Below, piece by piece: positions 26,284 to 35,162 of a stretch of DNA of 64,000 bases. The DNA comes from Bacteroidota bacterium. GTDB lineage: Bacteria > Bacteroidota > Bacteroidia > Cytophagales > Cyclobacteriaceae. Position 1 is the first letter of the stretch; every line of letters starts with the position of its first letter. Below the pieces are notes generated by a model, which made no database searches, was not told the DNA's origin, and saw only the letters and a list, made by a program, of their open reading frames with translations. Position numbers and translations under genes: made by a program. The DNA lies in contig JACPVX010000041.1 in assembly GCA_016191555.1 (NCBI GenBank), forward strand, positions 62,001 to 126,000. Reading direction: 5' to 3'.

Positions 26284-26693
26284 AATCCACACCTGAAACT
26301 AAACCTTATTTATTAGTAGTTGATGACGAGCCAGCCTTACGTTTATTATTGGCAGCATACTTCAAAAAACAATACGAAGTATTACTTGCCGAAAATGGCG
26401 AGCAAGCATTAGAAATGTTAACGCTAAGCAAGCCACAAGCAATGGTGGTAGACATTTCCATGGATGGGATGGATGGACTATCGCTCATCCGCGAGTTGCG
26501 CTCTTCTTCGCAATGGTATCATATACCCATTCTGGTTTTATCTGGAAACGACACGAGTGGTGATCGTATTACAGCTTTGCGTGCAGGCGCTGATGATTAT
26601 CTCGTAAAACCTTTTAATCCGGAAGAATTAGAGGTACGCCTGGAGAATATTCAAAAACGAGTGGCTTCACTACATAAAACAAAAGTACTATGA
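26280..26693 (+). CDS. Single-domain response regulator
   Basis: 137 residues, one receiver domain and nothing else. Acidic pair DD at 15-16, phosphorylation site Asp58 (MVVDISMDGMDG), Thr/Ser position in VLSGND and Lys in LVKPFNPEE. The start ATG overlaps the kinase stop (ATGA). With no output domain it would act as a phosphate shuttle, a sink, or by binding a partner; the Hpt of the kinase and the lone Hpt at 44526 are candidate partners. Confidence 0.93.
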   Translation: MKSTPETKPYLLVVDDEPALRLLLAAYFKKQYEVLLAENGEQALEMLTLSKPQAMVVDISMDGMDGLSLIRELRSSSQWYHIPILVLSGNDTSGDRITALRAGADDYLVKPFNPEELEVRLENIQKRVASLHKTKVL

Positions 26694-27373
26694 TAACCTG
26701 TGCCATTATTGATGACGATGACATGTCGCGCTTGGCGCTTGAAACGTTAAGCAAGCGTGTTTCTAGCATGGACCTGAAAGGTTCTTTTTCAGGAGCTGTC
26801 GATGCGCGCCATTTTCTTCAAAGCAATCCGGTGGATTTAATCTTTGTGGATGTAGAAATGCCCGAACTATCAGGTTTGGATTTTATCCGCACACTCACAA
26901 AACGACCTGAGATCATTATTTCTTCTTCAAAAGAAAAATATGCTTTAGATGCTTTTGAAGTTGAAGTGGCCGATTTCCTATTAAAGCCCGTATCACTGGA
27001 ACGATTTTTAAAGACTATGAATCGAATGGAAAGTAAATTTGCAACTTCACCCAAAACTGCAACCGGCAGCATCTTTGTCAAAGCCAATAATCAGTTAATC
27101 AATCTGAGCCTTTCAGCTATTAATTATGTGGAAGCGTATGGCGACTATGTAAACATCTATACAGAAAAAGATCGCTATGTGGTCCACGGAACGATGAAGG
27201 GGATGGAGGCAAAGTTGCCAACTGAAGAGTTTGTGCGCGTTCATCGCTCGCACATCGTGCGAATTGATAAAATTAATGCCATTGAGGAAACCGTAATCAT
27301 TATCGGAAAAAAATTAATTCCGATTGGAGACTCCTATCGAAATGTTTTGATGAATCAATTGAGTTTTCTTTAA
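26690..27373 (+). CDS. LytTR-type response regulator
   Basis: 227 residues. Receiver domain (1-118) with DDDD near residue 8-11, phosphorylation site Asp54 (IFVDVEMPELSGLDF) and LLKPVSLERF. LytTR DNA-binding domain (about 128-227): IFVKANNQLINLSLSAINYVEAYGDYVNIY, FVRVHRSHIVRIDKI. Overlaps the preceding receiver by ATGA. LytTR proteins bind paired short repeats about 21 bp apart. Such pairs occur upstream of this operon and of three neighbouring transcription units, so it is the best candidate for the regulator of the exopolysaccharide locus. Confidence 0.95.
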   Translation: MITCAIIDDDDMSRLALETLSKRVSSMDLKGSFSGAVDARHFLQSNPVDLIFVDVEMPELSGLDFIRTLTKRPEIIISSSKEKYALDAFEVEVADFLLKPVSLERFLKTMNRMESKFATSPKTATGSIFVKANNQLINLSLSAINYVEAYGDYVNIYTEKDRYVVHGTMKGMEAKLPTEEFVRVHRSHIVRIDKINAIEETVIIIGKKLIPIGDSYRNVLMNQLSFL

Positions 27374-27376
27374 TTA

Positions 27377-27406
27377 TTTATCTAAGCGGCCATCCGATTA
27401 GTCGAT
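27377..27406. promoter_or_regulatory. Inverted pair of TTSGWCTAAW-like elements upstream of the LruC gene
   Basis: A weak copy (27377-27386, ATCTAAG) and a good reverse copy (ATTAGTCGAT at 27397-27406) sit 20 bp apart. They enclose a perfect palindrome CTAAgCGG-ccat-CCGaTTAG at 27382-27401. The layout equals that upstream of the Hpt gene (44414-44443). A TACTTTG -7-like box lies at 27456-27462. Confidence 0.45.
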
Positions 27407-27491
27407 AGAAGCAACCGTTTTATCGAAGAATCCGCGCGCGCCTTATTGCATCAGCTACTTTGCGGGCGATCTAAAAAAGCAACCAAGTAGC

Positions 27492-29474
27492 ATGAAAAAA
27501 TTATTACTTCTCTCTTTATCCGTCCTTTGTGCCGCGTGCGTAAAGGAAATCGCACACGATGTAAAGCCTGCTTCGGCAGACCTTACGCTGGCCAATTTTG
27601 GCTATCAAACTTCAATGCCAATTACATTGCAAGTCACTACGCTCGACAATCATGACATTCCACTTCACGATGTTCCATTGGAAGTAGGCTTTGTTTTGGA
27701 TGATCAGTTCGTTACGCTGATGTCGGGTGCAACCAATTCAAAAGGCCAATTCACTTTTCAAAATACGGTACCTACGTACGTTGATGAATTGGTGGTGCGC
27801 ACGGACTATCCCAGTTTGCCCTCCGAAACAATCATTTCAACGAATGCAAACTCCGCAATTACATTAGGGGGTAAGACTTTTCAATCCGCCAAAAAATCGA
27901 CAACTACAGCAGGTCGCATAGAGGCCAATGGCCTTAGCTACCTAAGCACATTTGATTCTAACGGAGTGCCCAACAATCTGGAGCCGGTAAACGATTACAT
28001 CGCGCAAGATTTGTTAGATATGGTTAACACCACGTTGCCAGAACGTATGCCGGTTCCAACCAATAACCCACAATATCTTTCGCCAAAAATTGATACTGAT
28101 ACACGCCTCTCTAGTCCAGCGGAAGTATGGGTAACTTTTGTTACAGAAGGTGCCGGCTATCGCAATGCACTTGGTTATTATACCTATCCATTAAATTCTC
28201 CACCTGCTACACTAGCTGATATAAAGGAGTTGAATATTGTATTTCCGAATGTCTCACTTCCCGGCAGTGGAGGCAATCTAACTACCGGCAGCAAAGTATC
28301 CCTGGGAATATTTCCAGCAAACACTGGCATCGGATGGTTTTTGATCCCAAATGGATGGAATGGAAAATCTGTTTCTACCCAACCAGAAACTAAATATTCG
28401 ACAAAAAATTTAAATACCTATACAACGGCTGAATATCGCCAACAAACGGTTCTTCTTCATGATGCTAATCGCGAGATTATTTTATTGGGGATGGAAGACC
28501 TCTCAAGACCCGGTGGCGACAACGACTTCAACGATGCTGTGTTTTATATTACAGCTAATCCATTTACATCCATTGCCACTGAAAACCTAGTAGACACCAA
28601 AAAAACGGAAGGTACCGATACCGATGGAGATGGTGTCATCGATAAAAATGATACGTATCCTAAGGATGCTAATAAAGCGTTTGATGTTTTTACTCCAGGC
28701 GCAGGCATCTATGGGTCCATCGCATTTGAAGATCAATGGCCGAGTAAAGGTGATTACGACATGAATGATTTAGTGGTAGATTATAACTTTCAACTGGTGA
28801 CGAACACTGCGAATGCGGTGGTAGAAATGAGGGCTAACTTAATCGTAAAAGCAGTGGGCGCGGCTTATCAAAACGGCTTCGGTATTGAGTTACCTATCTC
28901 TCCGGATAAAGTTGCCTCTGTTACCGGTGCTTTTCCAAAGAGAAATAGCATTAACCTCTTGGCCAATGGAGTGGAAGCAAATCAAAAAACGGCTGTAATC
29001 ATTCCTTTCGAGAATACGGCCTCGCTCTTTAATACAACCGGCTTTGTAAATACAAAAATTACAGAAGGGTACATCACACCTGTAACTCTTAACCTGGTCA
29101 TCACCTTTACCGAACCTATCAAAATGACAGACCTTGGCTATGTGCCTTACAATCCTTTCATTTTCATCAATGGTGATCGTGCGCGCGAAGTCCATCTGGC
29201 CGATTTTGCTCCGACATCTTTGGCGAACATGTCATTGCTCGGCTCCTCCGCTGACAGCAGTCGCCCGAACGAAGGACGCTATTATAAAAGCGGTAACAAC
29301 ATGCCCTGGGCTATTAACATTGCGCTACCTTTTGAATACCCACAAGAGAGCAGGCCCATTAACGAAGCGCATACTAAGTTTAGCACGTGGGCTCAAAGTG
29401 GTGGAATAACATACAAAGATTGGTACAAAAATCTATCCGGCTACCGTCAAAGCACGTTGATTTATAAAAAGTAA
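27492..29474 (+). CDS. LruC-domain lipoprotein (extracellular/surface)
   Basis: 660 residues. Lipoprotein signal with VLCAAC near residue 15. An N-terminal Ig-like carboxypeptidase-regulatory-type domain (about 35-110) is followed by a DUF4114-like part (VLLHDANREIILLGMEDLSRPGGDNDFNDAVFYITAN), a thrombospondin-type-3-like calcium loop (DTDGDGVIDKND), and the LruC domain (WPSKGDYDMNDLVVDYNFQ and following). LruC proteins are typical of Bacteroidota and Leptospira surfaces. Position between the LytTR operon and the polysaccharide operon, with the same upstream motif, suggests a matrix or cell-surface partner of the polymer. Confidence 0.88.
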   Translation: MKKLLLLSLSVLCAACVKEIAHDVKPASADLTLANFGYQTSMPITLQVTTLDNHDIPLHDVPLEVGFVLDDQFVTLMSGATNSKGQFTFQNTVPTYVDELVVRTDYPSLPSETIISTNANSAITLGGKTFQSAKKSTTTAGRIEANGLSYLSTFDSNGVPNNLEPVNDYIAQDLLDMVNTTLPERMPVPTNNPQYLSPKIDTDTRLSSPAEVWVTFVTEGAGYRNALGYYTYPLNSPPATLADIKELNIVFPNVSLPGSGGNLTTGSKVSLGIFPANTGIGWFLIPNGWNGKSVSTQPETKYSTKNLNTYTTAEYRQQTVLLHDANREIILLGMEDLSRPGGDNDFNDAVFYITANPFTSIATENLVDTKKTEGTDTDGDGVIDKNDTYPKDANKAFDVFTPGAGIYGSIAFEDQWPSKGDYDMNDLVVDYNFQLVTNTANAVVEMRANLIVKAVGAAYQNGFGIELPISPDKVASVTGAFPKRNSINLLANGVEANQKTAVIIPFENTASLFNTTGFVNTKITEGYITPVTLNLVITFTEPIKMTDLGYVPYNPFIFINGDRAREVHLADFAPTSLANMSLLGSSADSSRPNEGRYYKSGNNMPWAINIALPFEYPQESRPINEAHTKFSTWAQSGGITYKDWYKNLSGYRQSTLIYKK

Positions 29475-29492
29475 TTACATCCACCCCCGATT

Positions 29493-29522
29493 AAGTCCGG
29501 CCATCTGGTCGGACTTTTTTTA
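29493..29522 (+). terminator. Intrinsic terminator after the LruC gene
   Basis: AAGTCCGgCC-atct-GGtCGGACTTTTTTT: strong stem, four-base loop and T run. Confidence 0.9.
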
Positions 29523-29541
29523 TGTCTTTAAATGAATCGGG

Positions 29542-29607
29542 TTAATCGAATCGCGTAGGCGGTTGGTCTAATAAGCGGCCACGCAGGCATTTTGCCAGCT
29601 ACTTTTG
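29542..29607 (+). promoter_or_regulatory. Regulatory region of the plus-strand exopolysaccharide operon
   Basis: TTGGTCTAAT at 29563-29572 matches the shared motif exactly, and TTAATCGAAT at 29542-29551 is a reverse, imperfect copy with 21 bp offset. A perfect TACTTTTG -7 box stands at 29600-29607, without TTG at the -33 spacing, which fits an activator-dependent promoter. The word AAGCGGCCA (29573-29581) also occurs upstream of the LruC gene (27384-27392). Confidence 0.5.
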
Positions 29608-29626
29608 AGAACTTAAAGAGCCAAAA

Positions 29627-30352
29627 ATGCGCCTAGTGATATTTGTTTTCTTCCCATTAGTAGGATTCGCCCAACAAACGAATTCTATTTCCATTAGTGC
29701 CGAACGTCAACGGATTGAAACGATTCTTTCGAACGAATCAGCACTTGATTCACTGACGGAAAATGCGATCAAAAATTCCTATTACCTCAAAAGCTTTGAA
29801 GGCGAGCTGGCACAGCAATATGAAAATGTTATTCAGGAAAAAAATAAATGGCTGAGCACCTTTCGCCTGGGTGTAAATTTTCTTTCTGTAACGACCACCA
29901 ATGTCAATAATGAAAGTGTAACCACGGCTGGTGTGCTGCCCAACATCGGATTCACACTCGGTTTAGATCCTGAAAAATTCATCAACAGAAGAAGTTACAT
30001 CCGGGAAGCCAAACAGAATATTGTGCGCGCTGAAAATCAAGTCAAACATCAACGGAGACAAGTGCGCGATGAAATTCTTCGTCTCTTTTATCAATACCTG
30101 GAAACGCTGGGCATACTCGACTTACGACAAGAAGCCAACCAAGCGCAACAAGAGCACTGTCAAGTGGTAGAAGATAAATTCAAAAAAGGTGAAGCACGAA
30201 TGGAAGAGGTATTGCTCAACCAGAGTGCAATGATTCTCACACAAGAGTCACTCATGAAAGCACAATTGGCGGCACGCAAACTTCAGCAACAAATTCGATT
30301 GATGACGGATGACACAGAATCCGCCTACAATTTTCAATACTCTCATCGCTAG
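29627..30352 (+). CDS. Half-length TolC-like outer-membrane-factor protein
   Basis: 241 residues, about half of an ordinary TolC/OEP protein. Signal peptide (MRLVIFVFFPLVGFAQ). Then helix NAIKNSYYLKSFEGELAQQYENVIQEKNKWLSTFRLGVNF, a short beta part (about 85-125, GFTLGLDPEKF) and helices with YQYLETLGILDLRQEANQAQQEHCQVVEDKFKKGEARMEEVLLNQSAM, the usual single OEP repeat. It ends cleanly three bases before the co-polymerase gene, so it does not look truncated by mutation. It may serve as the outer membrane exit, since no Wza-type (OPX) gene is present in the locus. Confidence 0.75.
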   Translation: MRLVIFVFFPLVGFAQQTNSISISAERQRIETILSNESALDSLTENAIKNSYYLKSFEGELAQQYENVIQEKNKWLSTFRLGVNFLSVTTTNVNNESVTTAGVLPNIGFTLGLDPEKFINRRSYIREAKQNIVRAENQVKHQRRQVRDEILRLFYQYLETLGILDLRQEANQAQQEHCQVVEDKFKKGEARMEEVLLNQSAMILTQESLMKAQLAARKLQQQIRLMTDDTESAYNFQYSHR

Positions 30353-30355
30353 GAT

Positions 30356-32482
30356 ATGGAAATAGCTGTATCGATTCTTCGAATGCTGTTACAGCACCGC
30401 GTCAAGCTGGTGGTGATCCCCTTACTGACAATGGGATTGATATACTATTTCTCTAAGAACACACCTGATCGGTTTAAAACAGAGTCGCGGTTGTTCCTGA
30501 ATCTACAAGAAAGTAAAGGAATGAGCTTGAGTGATGAAGATTTGAAACAATATCAAGTTCATACTTACTTTCAAAATACGATTGAGTTACTCAAATCGAA
30601 AAGAAATGCGGAATTAGTTCAGTTGAAATTGATTCGCAAAGCAATCGAATCAAAAACCGTTTTTAGTGCAGGAAGTGAAATTCTTCTCGCCAATCAAAAA
30701 GAAGTATTGCAACGATTAACAGAATTAGAGCTCACGAAAGAATTTCTTCAGCCAAATGAGTTCCCTGACAGTCTGATGCTTCAATTCCTGCGCTATCATC
30801 GCGTTAGCACAGCTCAATTGCGTGAGCTGGTGATGGCTTTCCGAATAATGGATAGTAATTTCATCAAACTAGAAATTAACGAAATTTCTCCCAAGCGTGC
30901 GAAAGCGCTGGCTGACTACTTCATTGAAGCGCTGATCGAAGAAAATCGTTCGCTCGCAAAAAATAAAGTAAAGGGACATAAAGATATTATTGAGAGCTTA
31001 CTTCGTCAGGCAAAGGCTGATCTCGATGAAAAAATCAAGCGGCTGGAAAAATACAAGGTTGCCAACAACATTATCAATTTAGGTGAGCACACCAAAGCGA
31101 TTGTCACCTACCTGGTGCAATTGGAAGGGCAGCGTGCCACATTGCTCACACGCGTACAGCAAGGCAAAACGGGAAAAAGTGAAGTCATCAAAAGTGTGCA
31201 ACAAGGGAATGAACTGGCACTTGACTTAAGTGCCCACCAAGATATTCTCCTCCTAAAAGAACAACTCAAGAAATTGAATCGCGAAATGCTTAAAAAATCT
31301 TTAAGTAATCAAACGGTAGAGGATTTATCATCCATTCATCAAAATATAGAAAATACAAAAGGTCAAATTCAAAGCAAGCTACAAGAGCTTTCACGTAAAA
31401 CGCCTTATGATCCGAGCAGAGTGCAGTTAGACTTAGTGAGTAAGTATGTTGTCTATGATCTGGAGTCCGAAACATCAGAAGATATGATTCATATCATCAA
31501 TGATGAGATTCAGCGAGTAATGAGATATTCCTCACGCTTTGCTCCTTTCGAATCGACTATTGGCGCATATGAACAGGAAATTAGTACAGCACAAAATGCT
31601 TATCTCGTATTGCTAAACAAATTAAATCTTACGCAATCCATGGAGTATGGATCAGGCGAAAATATAATTGAAGTAGTCGATCCTCCTTTTTTACCTACCA
31701 CGGCCGAACCATCAAAACGCATAATCTTAATTCTAGCCGGTGGTATCGTCATGTTTATTTTGATGACAGGCATATTGATTCTGATTCAGTTGTTAGACGC
31801 CACTATTACCAGTGTAGACAAACTTGAACGCGTCTGTAGCTTGCCTATATTAGGAGCAATTCCCAAACAAAAGCCAGAAGCAAGCTCTAGTTTGCAAGCT
31901 GGTATAGATTTGGTTCGACAATTACAGGTTGAAAAAATTGCACAGTCTATAGTGACTAAACCCACTCATATTGTTGTGATTAGTTCAACACAACGCGAAG
32001 AAGGAACACACCTGTTGGCAAAACAAGTAGCTGCCTGTTTGCATAACCATTTTCCGTCAGTTGGTTTGTTGAATGCAGACTGGACTTCCGGGGAATTAGA
32101 TGGTTTCGAAACTGTACGGCCTTTGGTCGCACAACATGGCCTTCATAAAAACAAAGCATCCCTTCAGGAATTTATTCAAGAGCAACAAGCGAATCATTCC
32201 ATTATACTGGTTGTCGCTCCACCCATAAGTCTCAGCACCGATTATTCTTTCTGGTATTCAATCAGTGATTGCATTGTCCATTCCATTGGCGCCAATAGAC
32301 TCTACACGAAAGTAGATCAACGAATTGAAAAAGAAATATTAACCGCTCGAGAGTCGCTGCGCGGGGTCGTGCTATTTCATGCTGATATCGAAAATCTGGA
32401 AGACTATGTTGGCGAAATCCCTAAAGAACGTGGAAGCCTTCGTAAAACCATTAAGAAAATTATTAATCGAAACTTCAAATGA
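30356..32482 (+). CDS. Wzc/GumC-like polysaccharide co-polymerase with degenerate kinase domain
   Basis: 708 residues. Wzz-type N-terminus with one membrane helix (VKLVVIPLLTMGLIYYF), a large coiled-coil periplasmic region (about 150-440), second helix IILILAGGIVMFILMTGILILI (about 460-480), then a cytoplasmic P-loop-like domain (about 535-690). Its Walker A is degenerate: SSTQREEGTHLLAKQ has no GKS/T, and the A' strand reads GLLNADW instead of a DxD. There is no Tyr-rich tail. It should set polymer length and link to export, but not autophosphorylate as a BY-kinase. Confidence 0.82.
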   Translation: MEIAVSILRMLLQHRVKLVVIPLLTMGLIYYFSKNTPDRFKTESRLFLNLQESKGMSLSDEDLKQYQVHTYFQNTIELLKSKRNAELVQLKLIRKAIESKTVFSAGSEILLANQKEVLQRLTELELTKEFLQPNEFPDSLMLQFLRYHRVSTAQLRELVMAFRIMDSNFIKLEINEISPKRAKALADYFIEALIEENRSLAKNKVKGHKDIIESLLRQAKADLDEKIKRLEKYKVANNIINLGEHTKAIVTYLVQLEGQRATLLTRVQQGKTGKSEVIKSVQQGNELALDLSAHQDILLLKEQLKKLNREMLKKSLSNQTVEDLSSIHQNIENTKGQIQSKLQELSRKTPYDPSRVQLDLVSKYVVYDLESETSEDMIHIINDEIQRVMRYSSRFAPFESTIGAYEQEISTAQNAYLVLLNKLNLTQSMEYGSGENIIEVVDPPFLPTTAEPSKRIILILAGGIVMFILMTGILILIQLLDATITSVDKLERVCSLPILGAIPKQKPEASSSLQAGIDLVRQLQVEKIAQSIVTKPTHIVVISSTQREEGTHLLAKQVAACLHNHFPSVGLLNADWTSGELDGFETVRPLVAQHGLHKNKASLQEFIQEQQANHSIILVVAPPISLSTDYSFWYSISDCIVHSIGANRLYTKVDQRIEKEILTARESLRGVVLFHADIENLEDYVGEIPKERGSLRKTIKKIINRNFK

Positions 32483-33702
32483 TCATATTTCAAATTCTCT
32501 TTGCCAGCGTGGCGATTTATCTCGCATTCTACAGCCTTTACTGGCTGTGTCTTACATTGATTGGACTTTCAACTCGTTCTTCCAATTTCAGAGATTCGTT
32601 ATCTACATCACCTGAAATATTGTTGGTTTTGCCTGCTTATAAACCAGGAGAACGCTTTTTAGATGTTTTAGACTCACTGCCAAAAGCTATTCAAAAGAGA
32701 AACATTAAAGTATTAGTGCTACTGCAAGAAGCAAATGAAAAATATTATCAATACTCCGTTGCAAAGGGATTCATCAGCATCCAAAAATCGTTCTCACACC
32801 TACCCGGCAATTCTTACCAACATGCATTGCGGTTCATCACCCAATGGATCGATGAACAGCGTTTGCGCGGAACTTGTCATCCGGAGTTTGTGATGCTGGT
32901 AGACAAAGACAATGTGATAGCCAATGATTTTTTTGATAGAATAGAGCCTTATCAATACGATCAATTCGATATCCTGCAAGGAGTCCGCAAATCAATTTCT
33001 ACGTCAACCAGCATTTCATTTTTCGATCACCTATCTGAGCGACTGAATGATTGCCTGTATCGCAAGGCAAAAGAGAAGGCTAATTTATTACTAGAAATCA
33101 GCGGGAGTGGCGCATTGATTGAAACTGATCTTTTTATTCGATGTATCCTTCAATTAGATGCAAATGCTCCTGGATTTGATAAAAATTTCATGGTGCAATT
33201 ACTAACGCAAGCTCGTCAAGTGAAAGCTACTTTCTTACCGCAATGCATCGTAACGGAAGAAAAAACCAACAACATTTCAAATCATAATCCGCAACGTATC
33301 CGATGGTTTGGTGAACAATACTACAATGCCATACACCATGCAGGTACTTTACTAAGAGCTACATTTCAATTTAGAAGGCCAGCAGCATTGGACTATTTGA
33401 TCACGTTATGTCGGCCGCCTCGTTCTATTCAAGTGGTTATTTCACCCATTCTATGTTTTGGAGAATGCGTATTCTTTTGGGCAACATCCACATGGCCGAT
33501 TGGGATACCTCTCTTTAGTATTTCTTGGCTTTTGCTATTTGTAGCGCTGGTTGTTTTTCTTCTTCATGAGAATGCACTAATGAAGGCAACTCTTTCCATA
33601 GGCAGTTTGGTAAAGCTAGCTTACTTCAATTTATTCAATGCCGCTAAAAGTGTTCGTGCTGAGAACAAAGGAAAATTTATTCACACCACACATCATTTAT
33701 AA
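32479..33702 (+). CDS. Family 2-like glycosyltransferase with membrane helices
   Basis: 407 residues. N-terminal helix (about 4-26), a GT-A fold with EILLVLPAYKPGERFLDVLDSLPKA, a DKDN metal motif in FVMLVDKDNVIANDFFD, and a GSGALIETDLFIR segment in the acceptor region; then helices at about 320-365. Starts inside the co-polymerase stop (ATGA). Donor and acceptor are unknown. Given its position between chain-length and polymerase genes it should add a sugar to the repeat unit. Confidence 0.8.
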   Translation: MIIFQILFASVAIYLAFYSLYWLCLTLIGLSTRSSNFRDSLSTSPEILLVLPAYKPGERFLDVLDSLPKAIQKRNIKVLVLLQEANEKYYQYSVAKGFISIQKSFSHLPGNSYQHALRFITQWIDEQRLRGTCHPEFVMLVDKDNVIANDFFDRIEPYQYDQFDILQGVRKSISTSTSISFFDHLSERLNDCLYRKAKEKANLLLEISGSGALIETDLFIRCILQLDANAPGFDKNFMVQLLTQARQVKATFLPQCIVTEEKTNNISNHNPQRIRWFGEQYYNAIHHAGTLLRATFQFRRPAALDYLITLCRPPRSIQVVISPILCFGECVFFWATSTWPIGIPLFSISWLLLFVALVVFLLHENALMKATLSIGSLVKLAYFNLFNAAKSVRAENKGKFIHTTHHL

Positions 33703-35162
33703 TGCAAGTATCCAATTCACTGGCTATTCAATTAAATCGCTTTGTGCGTGGAGAAGGCCGTCTGCCTGAATTGATTCAATGGATCATTTGGATTTTTACT
33801 TCGACCTTCTTGAGTTGGGCCGTGTACCACTTCACCTTCAAAGCCGCAGTGGGTATACCGTTTATTTTCGTAGCCATCACTATCGGTTTTTCACTTCTGT
33901 GGCGAACCGATATTGGATTATATCTTATGCTATTGTTGGCATTTACCATCAGCGTATTTAATCGCTTGTTTGAAAATATTCCGATGGGCATTGCGATGGA
34001 TGCGATCATTGGTGTGATGCTGTGCGGAATATTCTATCGCGCGCAGTTCAATCGTAGCTGGAATATCTTCAATACACCAATAACTTTAGCTATCGTGTTC
34101 TGGGCAGGCATGAATATAATTGAGTTTCTAAACCCAATCGCGCCCTCTCGCACTGCTTGGTTTTATGTGGTACGCCCGGCTGTAGAATATTTAATGCTGT
34201 TCTTTATTGCGTATCAAACTTTGGATACACCAACAAAGCTATTTCGATTTCTCTATTGCTTAATCGCTTTTAGTGTAGCGTCTGCCATATGGGGTATTTG
34301 GCAGGCTACGTTTGGTTACTTCGAGTGGGAATATAATTATGTGGTGAGCCACGATCTGGTTCATTTGGTTTTCAACTATGGAAGATGGCGTGCCATTGGA
34401 TCGATTGGATCGCCATCACAGTTCGGAATCATTATGGCTTTCATGTGCACGTGTTGTTTGTCATTGGCTTTTGCAGCTACCGGATTTTGGAAGAAAACAA
34501 TTTTATGGCTTGCTACTGGCATTACCGGATTAGCGATGATTTACTCTGGCACTCGATCTGCGTTTGTCATCGTTCCCATTTTCTTACTTGTTTGGGTCGT
34601 TCTTTCTAAAAAACCAAAAATGTATTTACTTCTTTTCATTGGGGCTATCGGTATGACGATACTTATCATCACACCAAGTAACAACTACCACATTCAGCGT
34701 ATCCAATCTACTTTTCAGCCTTCGGCTGACGCATCATATCAAACGCGTGCTAAGAATCGAAGCATGATTTTACCTTGGATCGTGAAACATCCGATCGGTG
34801 GTGGCTTAGGCTCTACGGGCATTTGGGGACAACGATTTTCACCCGGCACCTTCTTAGCCAACTTTCCACCCGACAGCGGACTTATTCGTGTAGCGGTAGA
34901 ACTTGGTTGGATTGGCCTATTTTTCTTCCTGTATCTCTATTACCGAATCATCATTCACGGAAGTTTGGCTTTATTGAAAATGAAAAATCCAAACTACAAA
35001 GCGATTGTAGCCGGAATTATCGGTGGCGTGGTAGCATTGCTGGTGGTTGAATGGGGACAGGAAGTAGTGGGCGTTTTCCCTATGAGTATTCTCTTCTGGT
35101 TACTACTCGCTATTTTATTTCGCGTCATCCATTTTGATCAAACTGAATCGAAAAAGTCATGA
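33702..35162 (+). CDS. O-antigen ligase/polymerase family protein (Wzy-like)
   Basis: 486 residues with about 11-12 hydrophobic segments. The large periplasmic loop near residues 330-395 (QTRAKNRSMILPWIVKHPIGGGLGSTG and FPPDSGLIRVAVELGWIGL) matches the Wzy_C/O-antigen ligase signature. Starts on the last base of the preceding stop (TAATG) and overlaps the next gene by ATGA. In this context a polymerase of lipid-linked repeat units is more likely than a ligase. Confidence 0.85.
   Translation: MQVSNSLAIQLNRFVRGEGRLPELIQWIIWIFTSTFLSWAVYHFTFKAAVGIPFIFVAITIGFSLLWRTDIGLYLMLLLAFTISVFNRLFENIPMGIAMDAIIGVMLCGIFYRAQFNRSWNIFNTPITLAIVFWAGMNIIEFLNPIAPSRTAWFYVVRPAVEYLMLFFIAYQTLDTPTKLFRFLYCLIAFSVASAIWGIWQATFGYFEWEYNYVVSHDLVHLVFNYGRWRAIGSIGSPSQFGIIMAFMCTCCLSLAFAATGFWKKTILWLATGITGLAMIYSGTRSAFVIVPIFLLVWVVLSKKPKMYLLLFIGAIGMTILIITPSNNYHIQRIQSTFQPSADASYQTRAKNRSMILPWIVKHPIGGGLGSTGIWGQRFSPGTFLANFPPDSGLIRVAVELGWIGLFFFLYLYYRIIIHGSLALLKMKNPNYKAIVAGIIGGVVALLVVEWGQEVVGVFPMSILFWLLLAILFRVIHFDQTESKKS

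Noticed and set aside
33779-33961. Short ORFs inside the Wzy gene
   Set aside because: Frame shadows of a well-supported membrane protein.
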